DNA of 64,000 bases, taken from Ignatzschineria cameli. GTDB taxonomy: Bacteria; Pseudomonadota; Gammaproteobacteria; Cardiobacteriales; Wohlfahrtiimonadaceae. Both the position numbers and the translations under genes were made by a program. Positions 1 through 8,456 of the stretch are shown here, piece after piece (positions within the stretch are counted from its first letter, which is position 1; every line of letters begins with the position of its first letter). Under the pieces are notes generated by a model that saw only the letters and a list, made by a program, of their open reading frames with translations, was not told the origin of the DNA and searched no databases. The stretch covers positions 62,001 to 126,000 of the forward strand of contig NZ_QEWW01000003.1 of assembly GCF_003121895.1 (NCBI RefSeq), given 5' to 3'.

Positions 1-2
1 TT

Positions 3-1052
3 AGAGTATTAGCTTGGATATTTGCGCTGAAGAATTTCTCAGTCTTAGACTTTGCCGAGTTCTTAGAGCTCTACGGGCTTCCGATCCGAATTGGTAAATA
101 CCCAGAGGGTACGACTCAAGCGAACCGCCGTATTCTCTTAAATGCTTTGGCATCCATTGGCCATAATGCCGCCGGGATTATGCCGGAGTCGATGAATGTG
201 GAATTAATCAATGCGGCACTTGGATCAGAAGATCCTTATCTTGCCATGATTGAGCTTTGTGAAAAGTGGATTTCAAAAATCATTCTAGGTGGAACACTCA
301 CAAGCCAAGCAGATGGCAAGACCTCAACAAATGCTCTAGGGAATGTTCATAATGAAGTGCGCCACGATATCTTGATTAGTGATGCTAAGCAGATTGCACA
401 GACAATCACTATGCAACTTATCGGACCAGTCCTACAGAAGAACTTCCCGGATGTAAACCTAGGTCGTTTGCCGTATTTTGAGTTTGATACACGGGAGAAG
501 AAAGATCTTTCCCTTGTTGTCCAAACATTCGATCAAGCCCGAAATATTGCACCAATAAAAGCCGATGAATTTTACGAGCAAACAGGATTTAGTAAGCCTT
601 CAGAAGATGATGAGGTATTGCAAGCAAGTCATACCGCGCCAGCATCGCCTTTCTTTATGAGTCAGCAACCTCCTAATAATGCTCTTCTTCATACATATTT
701 GCCCGGCAATCAGAAATGCTCTTGCTGTTCGACGCATACTGTGGCTCTCAGTCAGAATCCGCCTCTTGATGATGAGGCAACCAGTGCGATCGAATCACAA
801 GAGGAGCTCGATAGCGCTGTCCGTGGCTTACCGAGTAAATATACTCAGAGCTATGATTCAGTCGTTCGGAAAGCCGTGGCAAAGCTGAAAGAAGCAAAGA
901 GCTATGAAGAAGCAGAATCGATGCTTGAAACAATGATGGAAGAGATGAACCAAGATACCCAATTTAATGAAGCGATGAGCCAGGCTTTGTTGGTGGCGGA
1001 TATCGCCGGGATCTTAAGTGTTGATAAAGAGAGTGAGATCAGTGATGAGTAA
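3..1052 (+). CDS. Mu-like phage portal protein (gp29/DUF935), 5'-truncated
   Basis: This is the C-terminal part of the portal, the ring at the capsid vertex through which DNA is packaged. The reading frame is open from the first full codon at position 3, so the gene enters from the left edge. The TTG at 147 is internal, not a start: the upstream codons already give typical DUF935 sequence (FLELYGLPIRIGKY, then LNALASIGHNAAGIMPE). The tail (about residues 200-345) is polar and acidic, as in Mu gp29. The stop overlaps the next start in an ATGAGTAA junction, so translation is probably coupled to the MuF gene. The family call is from remembered motifs plus the following Mu-like gene order. Confidence 0.88.
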   Translation, partial: RVLAWIFALKNFSVLDFAEFLELYGLPIRIGKYPEGTTQANRRILLNALASIGHNAAGIMPESMNVELINAALGSEDPYLAMIELCEKWISKIILGGTLTSQADGKTSTNALGNVHNEVRHDILISDAKQIAQTITMQLIGPVLQKNFPDVNLGRLPYFEFDTREKKDLSLVVQTFDQARNIAPIKADEFYEQTGFSKPSEDDEVLQASHTAPASPFFMSQQPPNNALLHTYLPGNQKCSCCSTHTVALSQNPPLDDEATSAIESQEELDSAVRGLPSKYTQSYDSVVRKAVAKLKEAKSYEEAESMLETMMEEMNQDTQFNEAMSQALLVADIAGILSVDKESEISDE

Positions 1053-2292
1053 GAGAATTAATTTGGGGTTTGCGCTCAATCTCCCAAACAAGCGCGCGAT
1101 TGATTACTTTACAAGAAAGAAGGTATTACCTTCAGATGAAATGGTAGCACTCGGCGAAAGTATGCATGCTAAAGCGTTTACATTGAAGAATATTAACAAT
1201 ATTAATCTGCTTCAAGATTTTAAAGATAGCCTGGATGAAGCGATTAAAAGTGGTAAAGGATTTAATGCATGGCGTGATGATATTCTCAATCAAACCAAAA
1301 AGCGTGGCTGGATTAATGATGGTGATGTTGTGAATCCAGACACTGGCGAGATTCTAGCCCCGCATCGCATCGGTACGATCTTCAATACCAATATGAATTC
1401 AGCCTATCAGACGGCGCGTTATCAAAGACAGCTTGATAATGCGATGGCTATGCCGTACTGGGAATATGTATCGGTCAATGACGATAAGACAAGAGCAAGC
1501 CATGCCGCGCTGAACGGTGTCATTAAACGCTATGATGACCCATTCTGGCAGACATTCTATCCCCCAATCGATTATCGTTGTCGCTGTACCGTAATTGCAC
1601 GTTCTGAGTATTACGCACAAAAGCGCGGGATTGAAACAAATAGTGCTGAAGTGCATGAAGATAAAGAAGGTCGCCAATATTTCGATCGTGCCGGCACAAA
1701 AGTCTACCCTGGCAAAGACTTTGGCTATAACGTCCATCGCCACGGTTATCGGCCAAACTTAGATCAGTATGATCCTAAGATTGCTAATCAATTTGCGGTT
1801 CAAGAGATGAGTGGCCCGGAGTTCAAAATGCAGTATGAACGATTACAAGGTGAATATATCGCCGAGCGTAAAAGGCTTGGTCTATCAGACAGTGAGAAAA
1901 TCGATAGAAAGTCACTTAATGAGTTTAGAAACAGTCGGCGTTATCAATTGAACTTTACGGCGGGCGTAATTAATCATGAAGTTGGTTTTGATTCTAAAAC
2001 CGTTTGGTTATCTGATGATACGTTGCTGAAGCAATTTGATAGTAGATTGAAAGATGATCTATTTGACATCGCGACTTATGCAAAGCTTCCAAGCTTGATT
2101 AATAAACCAGATTACATTTTAGAAGATGGGGATTTAAAGCGAGTCTTTGTAAAACAAGATGGTGAGCGTTGGCTTCGAGCCGTTGTAAAAATTACTGCAA
2201 TAAAAGAACTCTATCTTGATTCTGTTTATTTAGTTAGAGATAAGAATTTTCAAAAAGAGCTTAAAAAAGCAGTAGTCATAAAAAAACCTTAG
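1045..2292 (+). CDS. Mu F-like minor head protein (gp30/SPP1 gp7 fold) with extra C-terminal domain
   Basis: This is the minor capsid/head morphogenesis protein that follows the portal in Mu-like phages. I use the ATG at 1045, overlapping the portal stop, instead of the GTG at 1018. The MuF core covers about residues 50-200 and shows the family motifs SVNDDKTRASHAALNG and YPPIDYRCRC. After about residue 250 a second domain follows with WLSDDTLLKQF, an RVFVKQDGERWLRAVVK strand pair, and YLDSVYLV. That pattern resembles the phage barnase/EndoU/colicin/RelE-like (PBECR) nuclease domains often fused to MuF proteins. The fused domain is inference; the MuF core is well supported. A structured RNA-like element begins at the stop codon. 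Confidence 0.87.
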   Translation: MSKRINLGFALNLPNKRAIDYFTRKKVLPSDEMVALGESMHAKAFTLKNINNINLLQDFKDSLDEAIKSGKGFNAWRDDILNQTKKRGWINDGDVVNPDTGEILAPHRIGTIFNTNMNSAYQTARYQRQLDNAMAMPYWEYVSVNDDKTRASHAALNGVIKRYDDPFWQTFYPPIDYRCRCTVIARSEYYAQKRGIETNSAEVHEDKEGRQYFDRAGTKVYPGKDFGYNVHRHGYRPNLDQYDPKIANQFAVQEMSGPEFKMQYERLQGEYIAERKRLGLSDSEKIDRKSLNEFRNSRRYQLNFTAGVINHEVGFDSKTVWLSDDTLLKQFDSRLKDDLFDIATYAKLPSLINKPDYILEDGDLKRVFVKQDGERWLRAVVKITAIKELYLDSVYLVRDKNFQKELKKAVVIKKP

Positions 2293-2375
2293 AAGGTATA
2301 GCTCCCACCTATACACGCGGTCATGAATAAAATTCAAGCCTACGGCAGGGAGATTCACCGTGTTTCTTCTAAGGT
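2286..2375 (+). ncRNA. putative pseudoknotted RNA element downstream of the MuF gene
   Basis: Nested complementarity is visible by eye. An outer 10-bp stem pairs 2286-2295 with 2366-2375 and contains the MuF stop codon. An inner hairpin pairs GTATAG (2296-2301) with CTATAC (2309-2314). Its loop CTCCC (2302-2306) is complementary to GGGAG (2348-2352), which gives a pseudoknot. CAC..GGT (2314-2321) pairs with ACCGTG (2357-2362), and TGAAT/ATTCA makes a small hairpin at 2324-2336. I could not match it to hammerhead, HDV, twister or pistol cores. The function is unknown; it may be a ribozyme, an RNA antitoxin or an mRNA control element. Confidence 0.5.
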
Positions 2376-2413
2376 CTATCTTTATAATAACGAATATCTA
2401 ACGGGGTGACAAT

Positions 2414-2893
2414 ATGATTGATATTCAATTCACTATTGATTCTAAAGAGTTACAAAATCAGTTAGATCAATTAGCAGAGCGTTGTACTCAGCGCCAACCG
2501 CTGATGAGACAGATTGCCGGAGTGATGGAAGCAGGTGTACAAGATAATTTTCGTGCCGGCGGTCGGCCTAAATGGGCTCCGGTTCGCCGAGGTGGTTTAC
2601 CTCTTACATTAACTGGACACCTCGCCGGGAGTATCAGCTCTCTATCAGATAATGATAGTGCCGTAGTGGGAACCAATGTTGTCTATGCTGGTATTCACAA
2701 TTTTGGTGGACAAACCAAACCGCACGTGATCCGTCCAAAGCATAAAAAGGCCTTAAAGTTTAATGGCCAGGTAGTGAAAAAAGTAAATCATCCAGGATCG
2801 AAAATTCCAAAGCGTGAGTTCTTAGTTTTAACGGATGATGAAATTGAAGAAATCTCTCATACAATCTCAAAATATTTAGCAGGCGATTTATAG
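2414..2893 (+). CDS. phage virion morphogenesis protein (Mu G/gp31 family)
   Basis: This 159-aa protein belongs to the phage virion morphogenesis/tail completion family (Mu G, P2 S type), which acts in head-tail joining. Visible features are the basic segment GRPKWAPVRRGG, the LTLTGHLAGSI motif, the VYAGIHNFGG motif and a C-terminal IPKREFLVLTDDE segment, all typical of the family. The ATG at 2414 follows a GGGGTGAC ribosome-binding sequence. It lies between MuF and the protease, exactly where Mu carries G. The 120 bp upstream contain the pseudoknotted element. Confidence 0.87.
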   Translation: MIDIQFTIDSKELQNQLDQLAERCTQRQPLMRQIAGVMEAGVQDNFRAGGRPKWAPVRRGGLPLTLTGHLAGSISSLSDNDSAVVGTNVVYAGIHNFGGQTKPHVIRPKHKKALKFNGQVVKKVNHPGSKIPKREFLVLTDDEIEEISHTISKYLAGDL

Positions 2894-3041
2894 CCCTTAT
2901 TTGCCACGTTGATACTTTTAATTAAGATTCACTCGTTAAAAATTTATTAAACGTTTTTAAACGCTATTCTGAACGTTTTAAACACTATTTAAAAGCCAAC
3001 TTTTCTCCCGTTCACCCTTTTCTCATTAAAAATGACTTTAA

Positions 3042-3079
3042 GAGCCCTTTTAGATCCCTGAAAGGGCTCACCCTTTTTT
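3042..3079 (+). terminator. rho-independent terminator between G and protease genes
   Basis: The 9-bp stem GAGCCCTTT / AAAGGGCTC (3042-3050 with 3061-3069) is followed by a run of six T at 3074-3079. It ends the head-joining gene block and lies about 85 bp before the protease gene. The 2894-3040 stretch before it holds only AT-rich sequence with several TTTAAAC-like words and no gene that I can see. Confidence 0.75.
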
Positions 3080-3163
3080 GTGTCTTATTACTCTTTAAAT
3101 TGAAGCTCTATACCGCAGATGAATCAAGATTCTCATTGAGGACTTTTATAGAGGATGTCATGA

Positions 3164-4285
3164 ATGAATAAGTTTCGAGAAAAATGGGCGCTAACAAAAG
3201 GCGCCAATAAACAACCTGATCACCCCGATCACAATATGGTGGCGCTCACGCTCACGATCGATAAGAACATTGATAGTGACGGCAATGGTGAGATCCAGAT
3301 CTTCCCCGATGGGCGCTTTTATGCGAAAGACGGCCGCCGTCCCGAGGGCTGGCAGTTAACTGCTGAGTTTGCCAATAAGCTTATTGAAGCCGCCAATGCT
3401 CAGAAAGATGACTATATGGTCGACTATGAGCATCAAACGATCTACGCAGCAAGTAATGGGAAACCCAATCCGGCCGCTGGATGGTTTAAAGGATTGGAGT
3501 ATCGTGAAGGTGAAGGACTTTTTGCCAAAGTTAAGTGGACTGCTACAGCCGCACAGCAGATCAAAAATGATGAGTATCGCTATATCTCTCCCTTCTTTGA
3601 ATCTGATGAAGAAGGCAACATTCTTTCGCTCTTTAATGTCGGTTTAACCAATACACCGGCGATTGATGGGATGGCGAAAGTGGTGGCTTTGAGTGAGCTT
3701 GTGCCGAGTACCCGAAGCCGTAGTAGTTTCTTAGAGCAGCTCAAGGCACTGATTGACAATGCCGAAGGATTATCTGCTGATCAATTAGTTGGAGCTGTGA
3801 AAGAGATGGTCACTCAAGTTGACTGGTTAACGCAAAAGGCACCTGAAGCACCTAAAGCAGATCCTGCTCCGAAAGAGCCTGAGCCAACACCAGATCCTGT
3901 AGAAGAGCCGGAAACAAACACAGAAGCATCGGCTGAAGCTCCTGATCCTGAAAAGTATGTGCCTATCGAAGCTTTTAACGAGATCAGGGATCAACTTGCT
4001 GAACTGCAAAAAGCACAAAATACCCAAGCACTCAATAGTGTTGTAGAGGAAGCGCTACAGGCTGGCAAGCTTCTACCGTCCCAGAAAAACTGGGCGCTTA
4101 ATCTCGGTACTAAAAATATCGATTCACTCAAAGAGTATCTTGCAAATGCTCAACCTATTGTTCCTATCGGCAAAACCCAAAGCGGTGGCGCTCCCACTAC
4201 TGATGCCTTAACCCCTGAGCAACAACGCCTAGAGCAATTAACAGGACTTTCATTCACTAATGCTAAATCATCCCAAGGAGAATAA
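3164..4285 (+). CDS. Mu I-like prohead protease, probably with nested scaffold (Z)
   Basis: This 373-aa protein matches Mu gp32 (I), the head maturation protease. The protease part is about residues 25-190 (DYMVDYEHQTIY, AAGWFKGLEYREGEGLFAKVKWT, YRYISPFFESDEEG, VGLTNTPAIDGM). The C-terminal half is acidic and proline-rich (about 225-265), then helical with an LTPEQQRLEQLTGLSF end, which is scaffold-like. In Mu a second protein (Z) starts inside I and serves as scaffold; whether an internal start is used here cannot be decided from the sequence. The gene sits 2 bp upstream of the capsid gene. Confidence 0.88.
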   Translation: MNKFREKWALTKGANKQPDHPDHNMVALTLTIDKNIDSDGNGEIQIFPDGRFYAKDGRRPEGWQLTAEFANKLIEAANAQKDDYMVDYEHQTIYAASNGKPNPAAGWFKGLEYREGEGLFAKVKWTATAAQQIKNDEYRYISPFFESDEEGNILSLFNVGLTNTPAIDGMAKVVALSELVPSTRSRSSFLEQLKALIDNAEGLSADQLVGAVKEMVTQVDWLTQKAPEAPKADPAPKEPEPTPDPVEEPETNTEASAEAPDPEKYVPIEAFNEIRDQLAELQKAQNTQALNSVVEEALQAGKLLPSQKNWALNLGTKNIDSLKEYLANAQPIVPIGKTQSGGAPTTDALTPEQQRLEQLTGLSFTNAKSSQGE

Positions 4286-4287
4286 GC

Positions 4288-5205
4288 ATGGCTAAAAACA
4301 ATATCCCAGAGATCCTGCGCGGTCTTAACACCCTCTATCGCAAAGAGTTTGCGCGTATCTTAGAGACCACTCCAACGTTGTATCAAAAGTTTGCGATGGT
4401 CATTCCTTCCAATACCACTTCCAATACCTACGGCTGGTTAGGTCGCTTCCCGCGAATGCAGGAGTGGCTCGATGAGCGAACGATCGAAAAAATGGCAGCA
4501 CAAGCAATGGTCTTAGTGAATCGTAAATTTGAAGCAACGGTCGGCGTCCGCGCTGAAGATATCGAAGATGACAATATCGGACTCTATACCGATATGATCC
4601 GTGAGATGGCGATGAGTGCTGCTGAGTTGCCCGATGAGCTGATTTTTGAAGCTCTTAAAAATGGCGAAACAGGCATCTGCTATGACGGCCAAGCCTTCTT
4701 TGATAAAGAGCATCCCGTTTATAAAAAGGTAGATCAGGAAGGTGATCCTGAGTTTGTCTCCAATATTACCGAGGATAGCGATTCTGAGAACGCATTCTAT
4801 CTGCTCGATACCACTCGCCATATCAAACCGCTGATCTATCAAAACCGTGTTAGCCCTGAATTCAATGTTCAGAATGATGCGGATAAATCAGATCGTGTCT
4901 TTATGAAAGATGAATACCTCTACGGCTCCCGTGCTCGCGGTGCTGCTGGATATGGTATGTGGCAGTTTGCGCATAAAGTAAAAGCGGATCTTACCAAAGA
5001 TGCCGTGTTAGATGTTCGCGCGAAGATGCGCACGATTAAGGGTGATGGTGGCCGCATTATCAATGTGAATCCTAACATCCTCCTTGTTCATCCGAACGAT
5101 GAAGCGAAAGCATTGGAACTCTGCAATGCAGATGTAATCGGCGGTACAACTAACACCTTAAAAGGCTTATTAACACCGGTTGTAGCACCGTGGTTAGCCC
5201 TTTAA
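4288..5205 (+). CDS. Mu T-like major capsid protein
   Basis: This 305-aa protein is the major head subunit of the Mu gpT family. The N-terminus (LRGLNTLYRKEFARILE), the segment TYGWLGRFPRMQEWLDER, the VGVRAEDIEDDNIGLYTDM stretch and the C-terminal LLVHPNDEAKAL region are family hallmarks. The start follows GGAG at the end of the protease gene (stop at 4285), so the two are translationally linked. The length matches the family (about 300 aa). A strong hairpin follows 35 bp after the stop. Confidence 0.92.
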   Translation: MAKNNIPEILRGLNTLYRKEFARILETTPTLYQKFAMVIPSNTTSNTYGWLGRFPRMQEWLDERTIEKMAAQAMVLVNRKFEATVGVRAEDIEDDNIGLYTDMIREMAMSAAELPDELIFEALKNGETGICYDGQAFFDKEHPVYKKVDQEGDPEFVSNITEDSDSENAFYLLDTTRHIKPLIYQNRVSPEFNVQNDADKSDRVFMKDEYLYGSRARGAAGYGMWQFAHKVKADLTKDAVLDVRAKMRTIKGDGGRIINVNPNILLVHPNDEAKALELCNADVIGGTTNTLKGLLTPVVAPWLAL

Positions 5206-5240
5206 TCCGTGGTTAACCACTCTTTAAATCGTGTTTAAAC

Positions 5241-5267
5241 GTGGATGCCTCACCAGGAGGCATTCAC
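5241..5267 (+). ncRNA. hairpin downstream of the capsid gene (Mu-like gpT downstream element candidate)
   Basis: GTGGATGCCTC pairs with GAGGCATTCAC (11 bp with one G-U pair) around a 5-nt loop. It lies between the capsid gene and the next start codon (5283), directly after a GTTTAAAC palindrome (5233-5240) and a GTGGTTAACCAC palindrome (5211-5222). No T-run follows, so it is not a classic terminator. I recall an RNA motif described downstream of Mu-like gpT genes; identity with that motif would need a covariance-model search. Confidence 0.5.
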
Positions 5268-5282
5268 AAATGGAGAGATCAA

Positions 5283-5630
5283 ATGAGTAAAGAGACCAAA
5301 ACAGCAGAAACGCAAGATCTTGCAACTTTAGAAGCAGAAAACAAAGCCCTTCAAGCAGACCAAAAGAAGCTTGAGACAGCGCTTGAAACTGAAACAAAAG
5401 CCCATGAAGCAACTAAAAAAGCGCTTGAAGTGGCAGAGAAAAAGTTACAAGAACTCGAAAGTGGCAAAACAAAAGAGGGCTTAAATATTGTCTATCTACA
5501 AACTCCGGTAGGCATTAAGGCAAGATTTAGAGCCGGCATCAAAGTCACGAACGAACGTGTCCGGCATGAAGTGAGTGATGAAGTACTTGCAGAGTTGCAG
5601 CAAGATAACGCGATTCTTATTTCACAATAA
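5283..5630 (+). CDS. Mu gp35-like structural protein
   Basis: This 115-aa protein follows the capsid gene, as gp35 does in Mu. Residues 10-60 form a regular coiled coil rich in E, K, L and A. The C-terminal half (IVYLQTPVGIKARFRAGIKV ... DEVLAELQQDNAILI) resembles the HI1506/gp35 class. I chose ATG 5283, preceded by GGAGAGATCA; the upstream in-frame GTG at 5241 lies inside the hairpin and is unlikely. The exact role in the virion is not known to me; head decoration or head-tail connection is plausible. Confidence 0.7.
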   Translation: MSKETKTAETQDLATLEAENKALQADQKKLETALETETKAHEATKKALEVAEKKLQELESGKTKEGLNIVYLQTPVGIKARFRAGIKVTNERVRHEVSDEVLAELQQDNAILISQ

Positions 5631-5647
5631 TTGATAAGGAGAAGATC

Positions 5648-6070
5648 ATGATTTCATACGCATCGATTGATGATTTAGTACGCCAATTTGGAGAGCAAGA
5701 AGCGATTGAACTTTCTGATCGTGTGCGTGATGGCGTGATCAGTAATGAAGTTCTTCAGATCGCTTTAGATGATGCAACACACGAGATTAACGGTTATCTC
5801 GGGCGATATTCATTACCGTTTAAGAAGACTCCTCCAATCTTAAAGCGGCACTGTGTGAATATCGCTCGCTTTTTCTTATGTGAAGCCTCTTATCTCATGA
5901 TGAGTGAGAAGATCGTTGATGCGTATGAGCGAGCAATTCGCTTTTTAGAACGAGTGGCCAATGGATCTATTCCACTTCTGGATGATGAAACGGAACAAGT
6001 TGCAGAAGCAGATGATCTCATCATGTTCCCTAATCAGAGTCCTTCTGTCTTTAGCCGCCAAAATCGTTAG
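5648..6070 (+). CDS. Mu gp36-like protein (DUF1320), head-tail connector
   Basis: This 140-aa protein carries the DUF1320 pattern: an N-terminal YASIDDLVRQFGEQEAIELSD, then ALDDATHEINGYLGRYSLPF and the helical segment LKRHCVNIARFFLCE. In Mu-like phages this is the gp36 position, a probable head-completion/connector protein that attaches to the portal. The start follows AAGGAGAAGATC. It is followed 10 bp later by the gp37-like gene. Confidence 0.87.
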   Translation: MISYASIDDLVRQFGEQEAIELSDRVRDGVISNEVLQIALDDATHEINGYLGRYSLPFKKTPPILKRHCVNIARFFLCEASYLMMSEKIVDAYERAIRFLERVANGSIPLLDDETEQVAEADDLIMFPNQSPSVFSRQNR

Positions 6071-6079
6071 AGGAATCTT

Positions 6080-6793
6080 ATGATTGAGCAGATTGAAAAT
6101 CGGATTGTTGAACGGCTGAAGGAAGGCTTAGGCGAGATCGTTCGAGAAGTTAAATCCTACGGCGGTGAGCTTGATGGAGATGATCTCTTTAATACGATTC
6201 GTGCTATGCCCTCAATTTGGGTGACATATGCCGGCGCATCGCTTGAAGCGCGATCTACTTCAAGAAGTCGCTACTTGGAAGAGCATCGCTTTGTTACGAT
6301 GATTGCCGTTCAATCAGTCAGATCAGAAGAATCAGCCCGCAAAGGCGGCGCTTATAAGTATGAGATCGGCACTTACAATCTAATTAAAGCAGTGCGTTAT
6401 CTCCTCACCAATCAGACATTAGGCGGCATTGTCTATCGAGGATTAAAGCCTACCGGCATCCGTTCTCTCTTCAATCATTACATTGTGCAACGCAATGCGC
6501 TCTCTGTTTTTGCGATTGAATGGAGTGCGGTAGTTGATAACTCACAGCTTTTGGAAGATGGTGCCTATCCTGAAATTACCGATGATCCAAATCATAAGGA
6601 TTACTGGTTTAACGAGTTCCGCCGTACAGCACTGATCAAACCATTCGAGGATCTGCATGAGATTAATGCCGAGATTAAAGATCCCACCTATGATCCTGAC
6701 TCAGCCGCAAAAGTAGAAATGAAGCATATCACCCGTGATAGTGCGCTTCAGAACAATATCTTAGATATGTTGAAAGGAAAGAAAGATGAGTAA
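6080..6793 (+). CDS. Mu gp37-like protein (DUF1834), tail terminator/completion
   Basis: This 237-aa protein matches the DUF1834 family (Mu gp37), thought to act at the head-tail interface. Typical segments are IENRIVERLKEGLGEIVREV, IRAMPSIWVTYAGA and YNLIKAVRYLLTNQTLGG. The protein is longer than the usual 180-190 aa because of a charged C-terminal extension (about residues 180-237). The stop overlaps the next gene through ATGAGTAA, indicating coupled translation. Confidence 0.83.
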   Translation: MIEQIENRIVERLKEGLGEIVREVKSYGGELDGDDLFNTIRAMPSIWVTYAGASLEARSTSRSRYLEEHRFVTMIAVQSVRSEESARKGGAYKYEIGTYNLIKAVRYLLTNQTLGGIVYRGLKPTGIRSLFNHYIVQRNALSVFAIEWSAVVDNSQLLEDGAYPEITDDPNHKDYWFNEFRRTALIKPFEDLHEINAEIKDPTYDPDSAAKVEMKHITRDSALQNNILDMLKGKKDE

Positions 6794-6992
6794 ACCACTA
6801 TTTGTAAAAGCCTCTCCCGGCTTAAAAGTCCCTTATGAAAATCGCGCCAATCGCTACATTACAGATACTGCCGTAGAAGTGCCAAATACGCTCTACTATC
6901 GCCGGCGTATCAGCGATGGCGATCTCATTGAGGTGCCAGAGCCTAAAGCAGTCCGTAAGCCAGCAACCAAAACAGAAAAAGGAGATCAGTAA
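6786..6992 (+). CDS. Mu gp38-like small protein (DUF2635)
   Basis: This 68-aa protein has the DUF2635 pattern: KPLFVKASPGLKVPYENRAN, then a VEVPNTLYYRRRISDGDLIEV segment where other members also have a short basic tyrosine-rich stretch. It overlaps the upstream gp37-like gene by 8 bp and the sheath gene by one base (TAATG). This position immediately before the sheath gene is conserved in Mu-like phages. Its function is unknown; co-translation with the sheath suggests a tail assembly role. Confidence 0.82.
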   Translation: MSKPLFVKASPGLKVPYENRANRYITDTAVEVPNTLYYRRRISDGDLIEVPEPKAVRKPATKTEKGDQ

Positions 6993-8410
6993 TGGCAAGT
7001 CCTAACGTTAGTTTTGAAACGATCCCAAGCTCAATTCGTGTTCCTGGGCGTTATATTGAGTTTAATACGAAGCTCGCAGTGCGTAACTTACCTGTGAACC
7101 CTCAACATGTACTGATTGTCGCGCCGATGCTAGATTCAGGCACACAGAAGCCCCTTGATCCTGTAATGGTCTTCTCTGATGTTGAAGCTGGCGAAAAGTT
7201 CGGTTATGGCTCCTGGGCGCATCTCATGGCACAACAAGCGATCCGTAATAACCAATATATCAATCTCTCCATCATCGGTTTACCGGATGACTCTGCCGCA
7301 GTAAAAGCAGTTGGTAAAATCGAGATCGAAGGCTCTGCAACCCGTGAAGGTCAAATTATTCTCAATATTGGGAAAGAATCGCTTAAGATTGCCGCAACCC
7401 GTAGCGAAAGCGCTAAAGAGTTGGCAGAACGTCTAACCGCTGTGATTAATGCCAATGAATCAGTCTTAGTAACAGCTGAAGCGGAAGATGCCGGCATTAC
7501 ATTGACTGCGAAAAATGGTGGGGAGATCGGCAATGAGATCTATCTCGATGGCGAAAGCAATGCGCCAGGCGTGACATTAAAAGTGGGTAATATGGAGAAT
7601 GGCCAAGGCAATGCCGATATCTCTGAAGCATTGGCAGAAGTGGCTGGTAAACGTTACCACATCTATGTGAGTGCATTCTCTGATGATGAGAACTTAGCGC
7701 GCTTAAATGAGCATATCGAAGCGGTCTCTAATGCGATTGAAAAACGTGGTGGAATTGGTGTTGCTGGTTGGAATGGTACGCTTGCACAAGGGATCACCAA
7801 GGCAAGTAAGCTCAATTCGGGACGCATGATTTTGCAGTGGTATAAAGGCTCGAAGATGGGTAATGCTCTGATTGCTGCGGGATTTGCAGCAGTGATGGCT
7901 TCAGAAGAAGATCCCGCAAGACCTTTAAATACTTTAGAAGTAAAAGGCTTAGATATCACGCCTGAAAGTGAATGGCCAACATTTGCGGAGTTTAACAATG
8001 CGCTCTATAACGGTTTGTCACCGCTTCAAGTGGTGAATAATAGAGTTCAGATCATGCGCGCCATTACTACCTACACAAAGAACGCTACTGGAACAGATGA
8101 TCCGGCGCTCTTAGATGTCACAACGATCAGAACGCTCGATTATACCCGGGATGCTTTAGATCAACGCTATGCGCTTAGATTTCCGCGCGAAAAGCTCTCT
8201 GATAAGACACCACCAAAGGTTAGATCTGAAACCCTTGATGTCTTGATGAAGCTCGAGGATCTCGAAATTCTAGAGCAAGTGGAAGAGAATAAATCACTCT
8301 TAGTCGTAGAACGTGATCTCCAAGATGCCAACCGCCTAAATCTTATCATTCCGGCAGATGTGGTAAATGGTCTACATGTTTTAGCAGCAAGAATTGATCT
8401 TTACCTCTAA
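6992..8410 (+). CDS. contractile tail sheath protein (Mu L/gp39)
   Basis: This 472-aa protein is the contractile sheath subunit. It starts with the typical ISFETIPSSIRVPGRYIEF-like region (here SFETIPSSIRVPGRYIEFN), has a central variable domain (about 110-200), and a C-terminal conserved domain with LDVTTIRTLDYTRDALDQRY and FPREKLSDKTP. It overlaps gp38 by one base. In Mu the tube gene would follow directly; here a terminator-like hairpin and then the gp46-like baseplate gene follow instead, a rearranged order. Confidence 0.93.
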   Translation: MASPNVSFETIPSSIRVPGRYIEFNTKLAVRNLPVNPQHVLIVAPMLDSGTQKPLDPVMVFSDVEAGEKFGYGSWAHLMAQQAIRNNQYINLSIIGLPDDSAAVKAVGKIEIEGSATREGQIILNIGKESLKIAATRSESAKELAERLTAVINANESVLVTAEAEDAGITLTAKNGGEIGNEIYLDGESNAPGVTLKVGNMENGQGNADISEALAEVAGKRYHIYVSAFSDDENLARLNEHIEAVSNAIEKRGGIGVAGWNGTLAQGITKASKLNSGRMILQWYKGSKMGNALIAAGFAAVMASEEDPARPLNTLEVKGLDITPESEWPTFAEFNNALYNGLSPLQVVNNRVQIMRAITTYTKNATGTDDPALLDVTTIRTLDYTRDALDQRYALRFPREKLSDKTPPKVRSETLDVLMKLEDLEILEQVEENKSLLVVERDLQDANRLNLIIPADVVNGLHVLAARIDLYL

Positions 8411-8456
8411 ACCACTCTAATCACCATAATCACTATTAACCTCGATTAAACCCTGA

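Noticed and set aside
748-933. Antisense open frames within phage and nuo genes
   Set aside because: They overlap strong family matches on the other strand and have no ribosome-binding sites or recognisable motifs.
147-1052. Full-length gene starting at TTG 147
   Set aside because: The frame is open upstream to the window edge and the upstream codons continue the portal family sequence.
2286-2375. Known ribozyme (hammerhead, HDV, twister, pistol)
   Set aside because: The conserved core sequences of these classes are not found in the 90 nt, so I report only an unassigned structured RNA.
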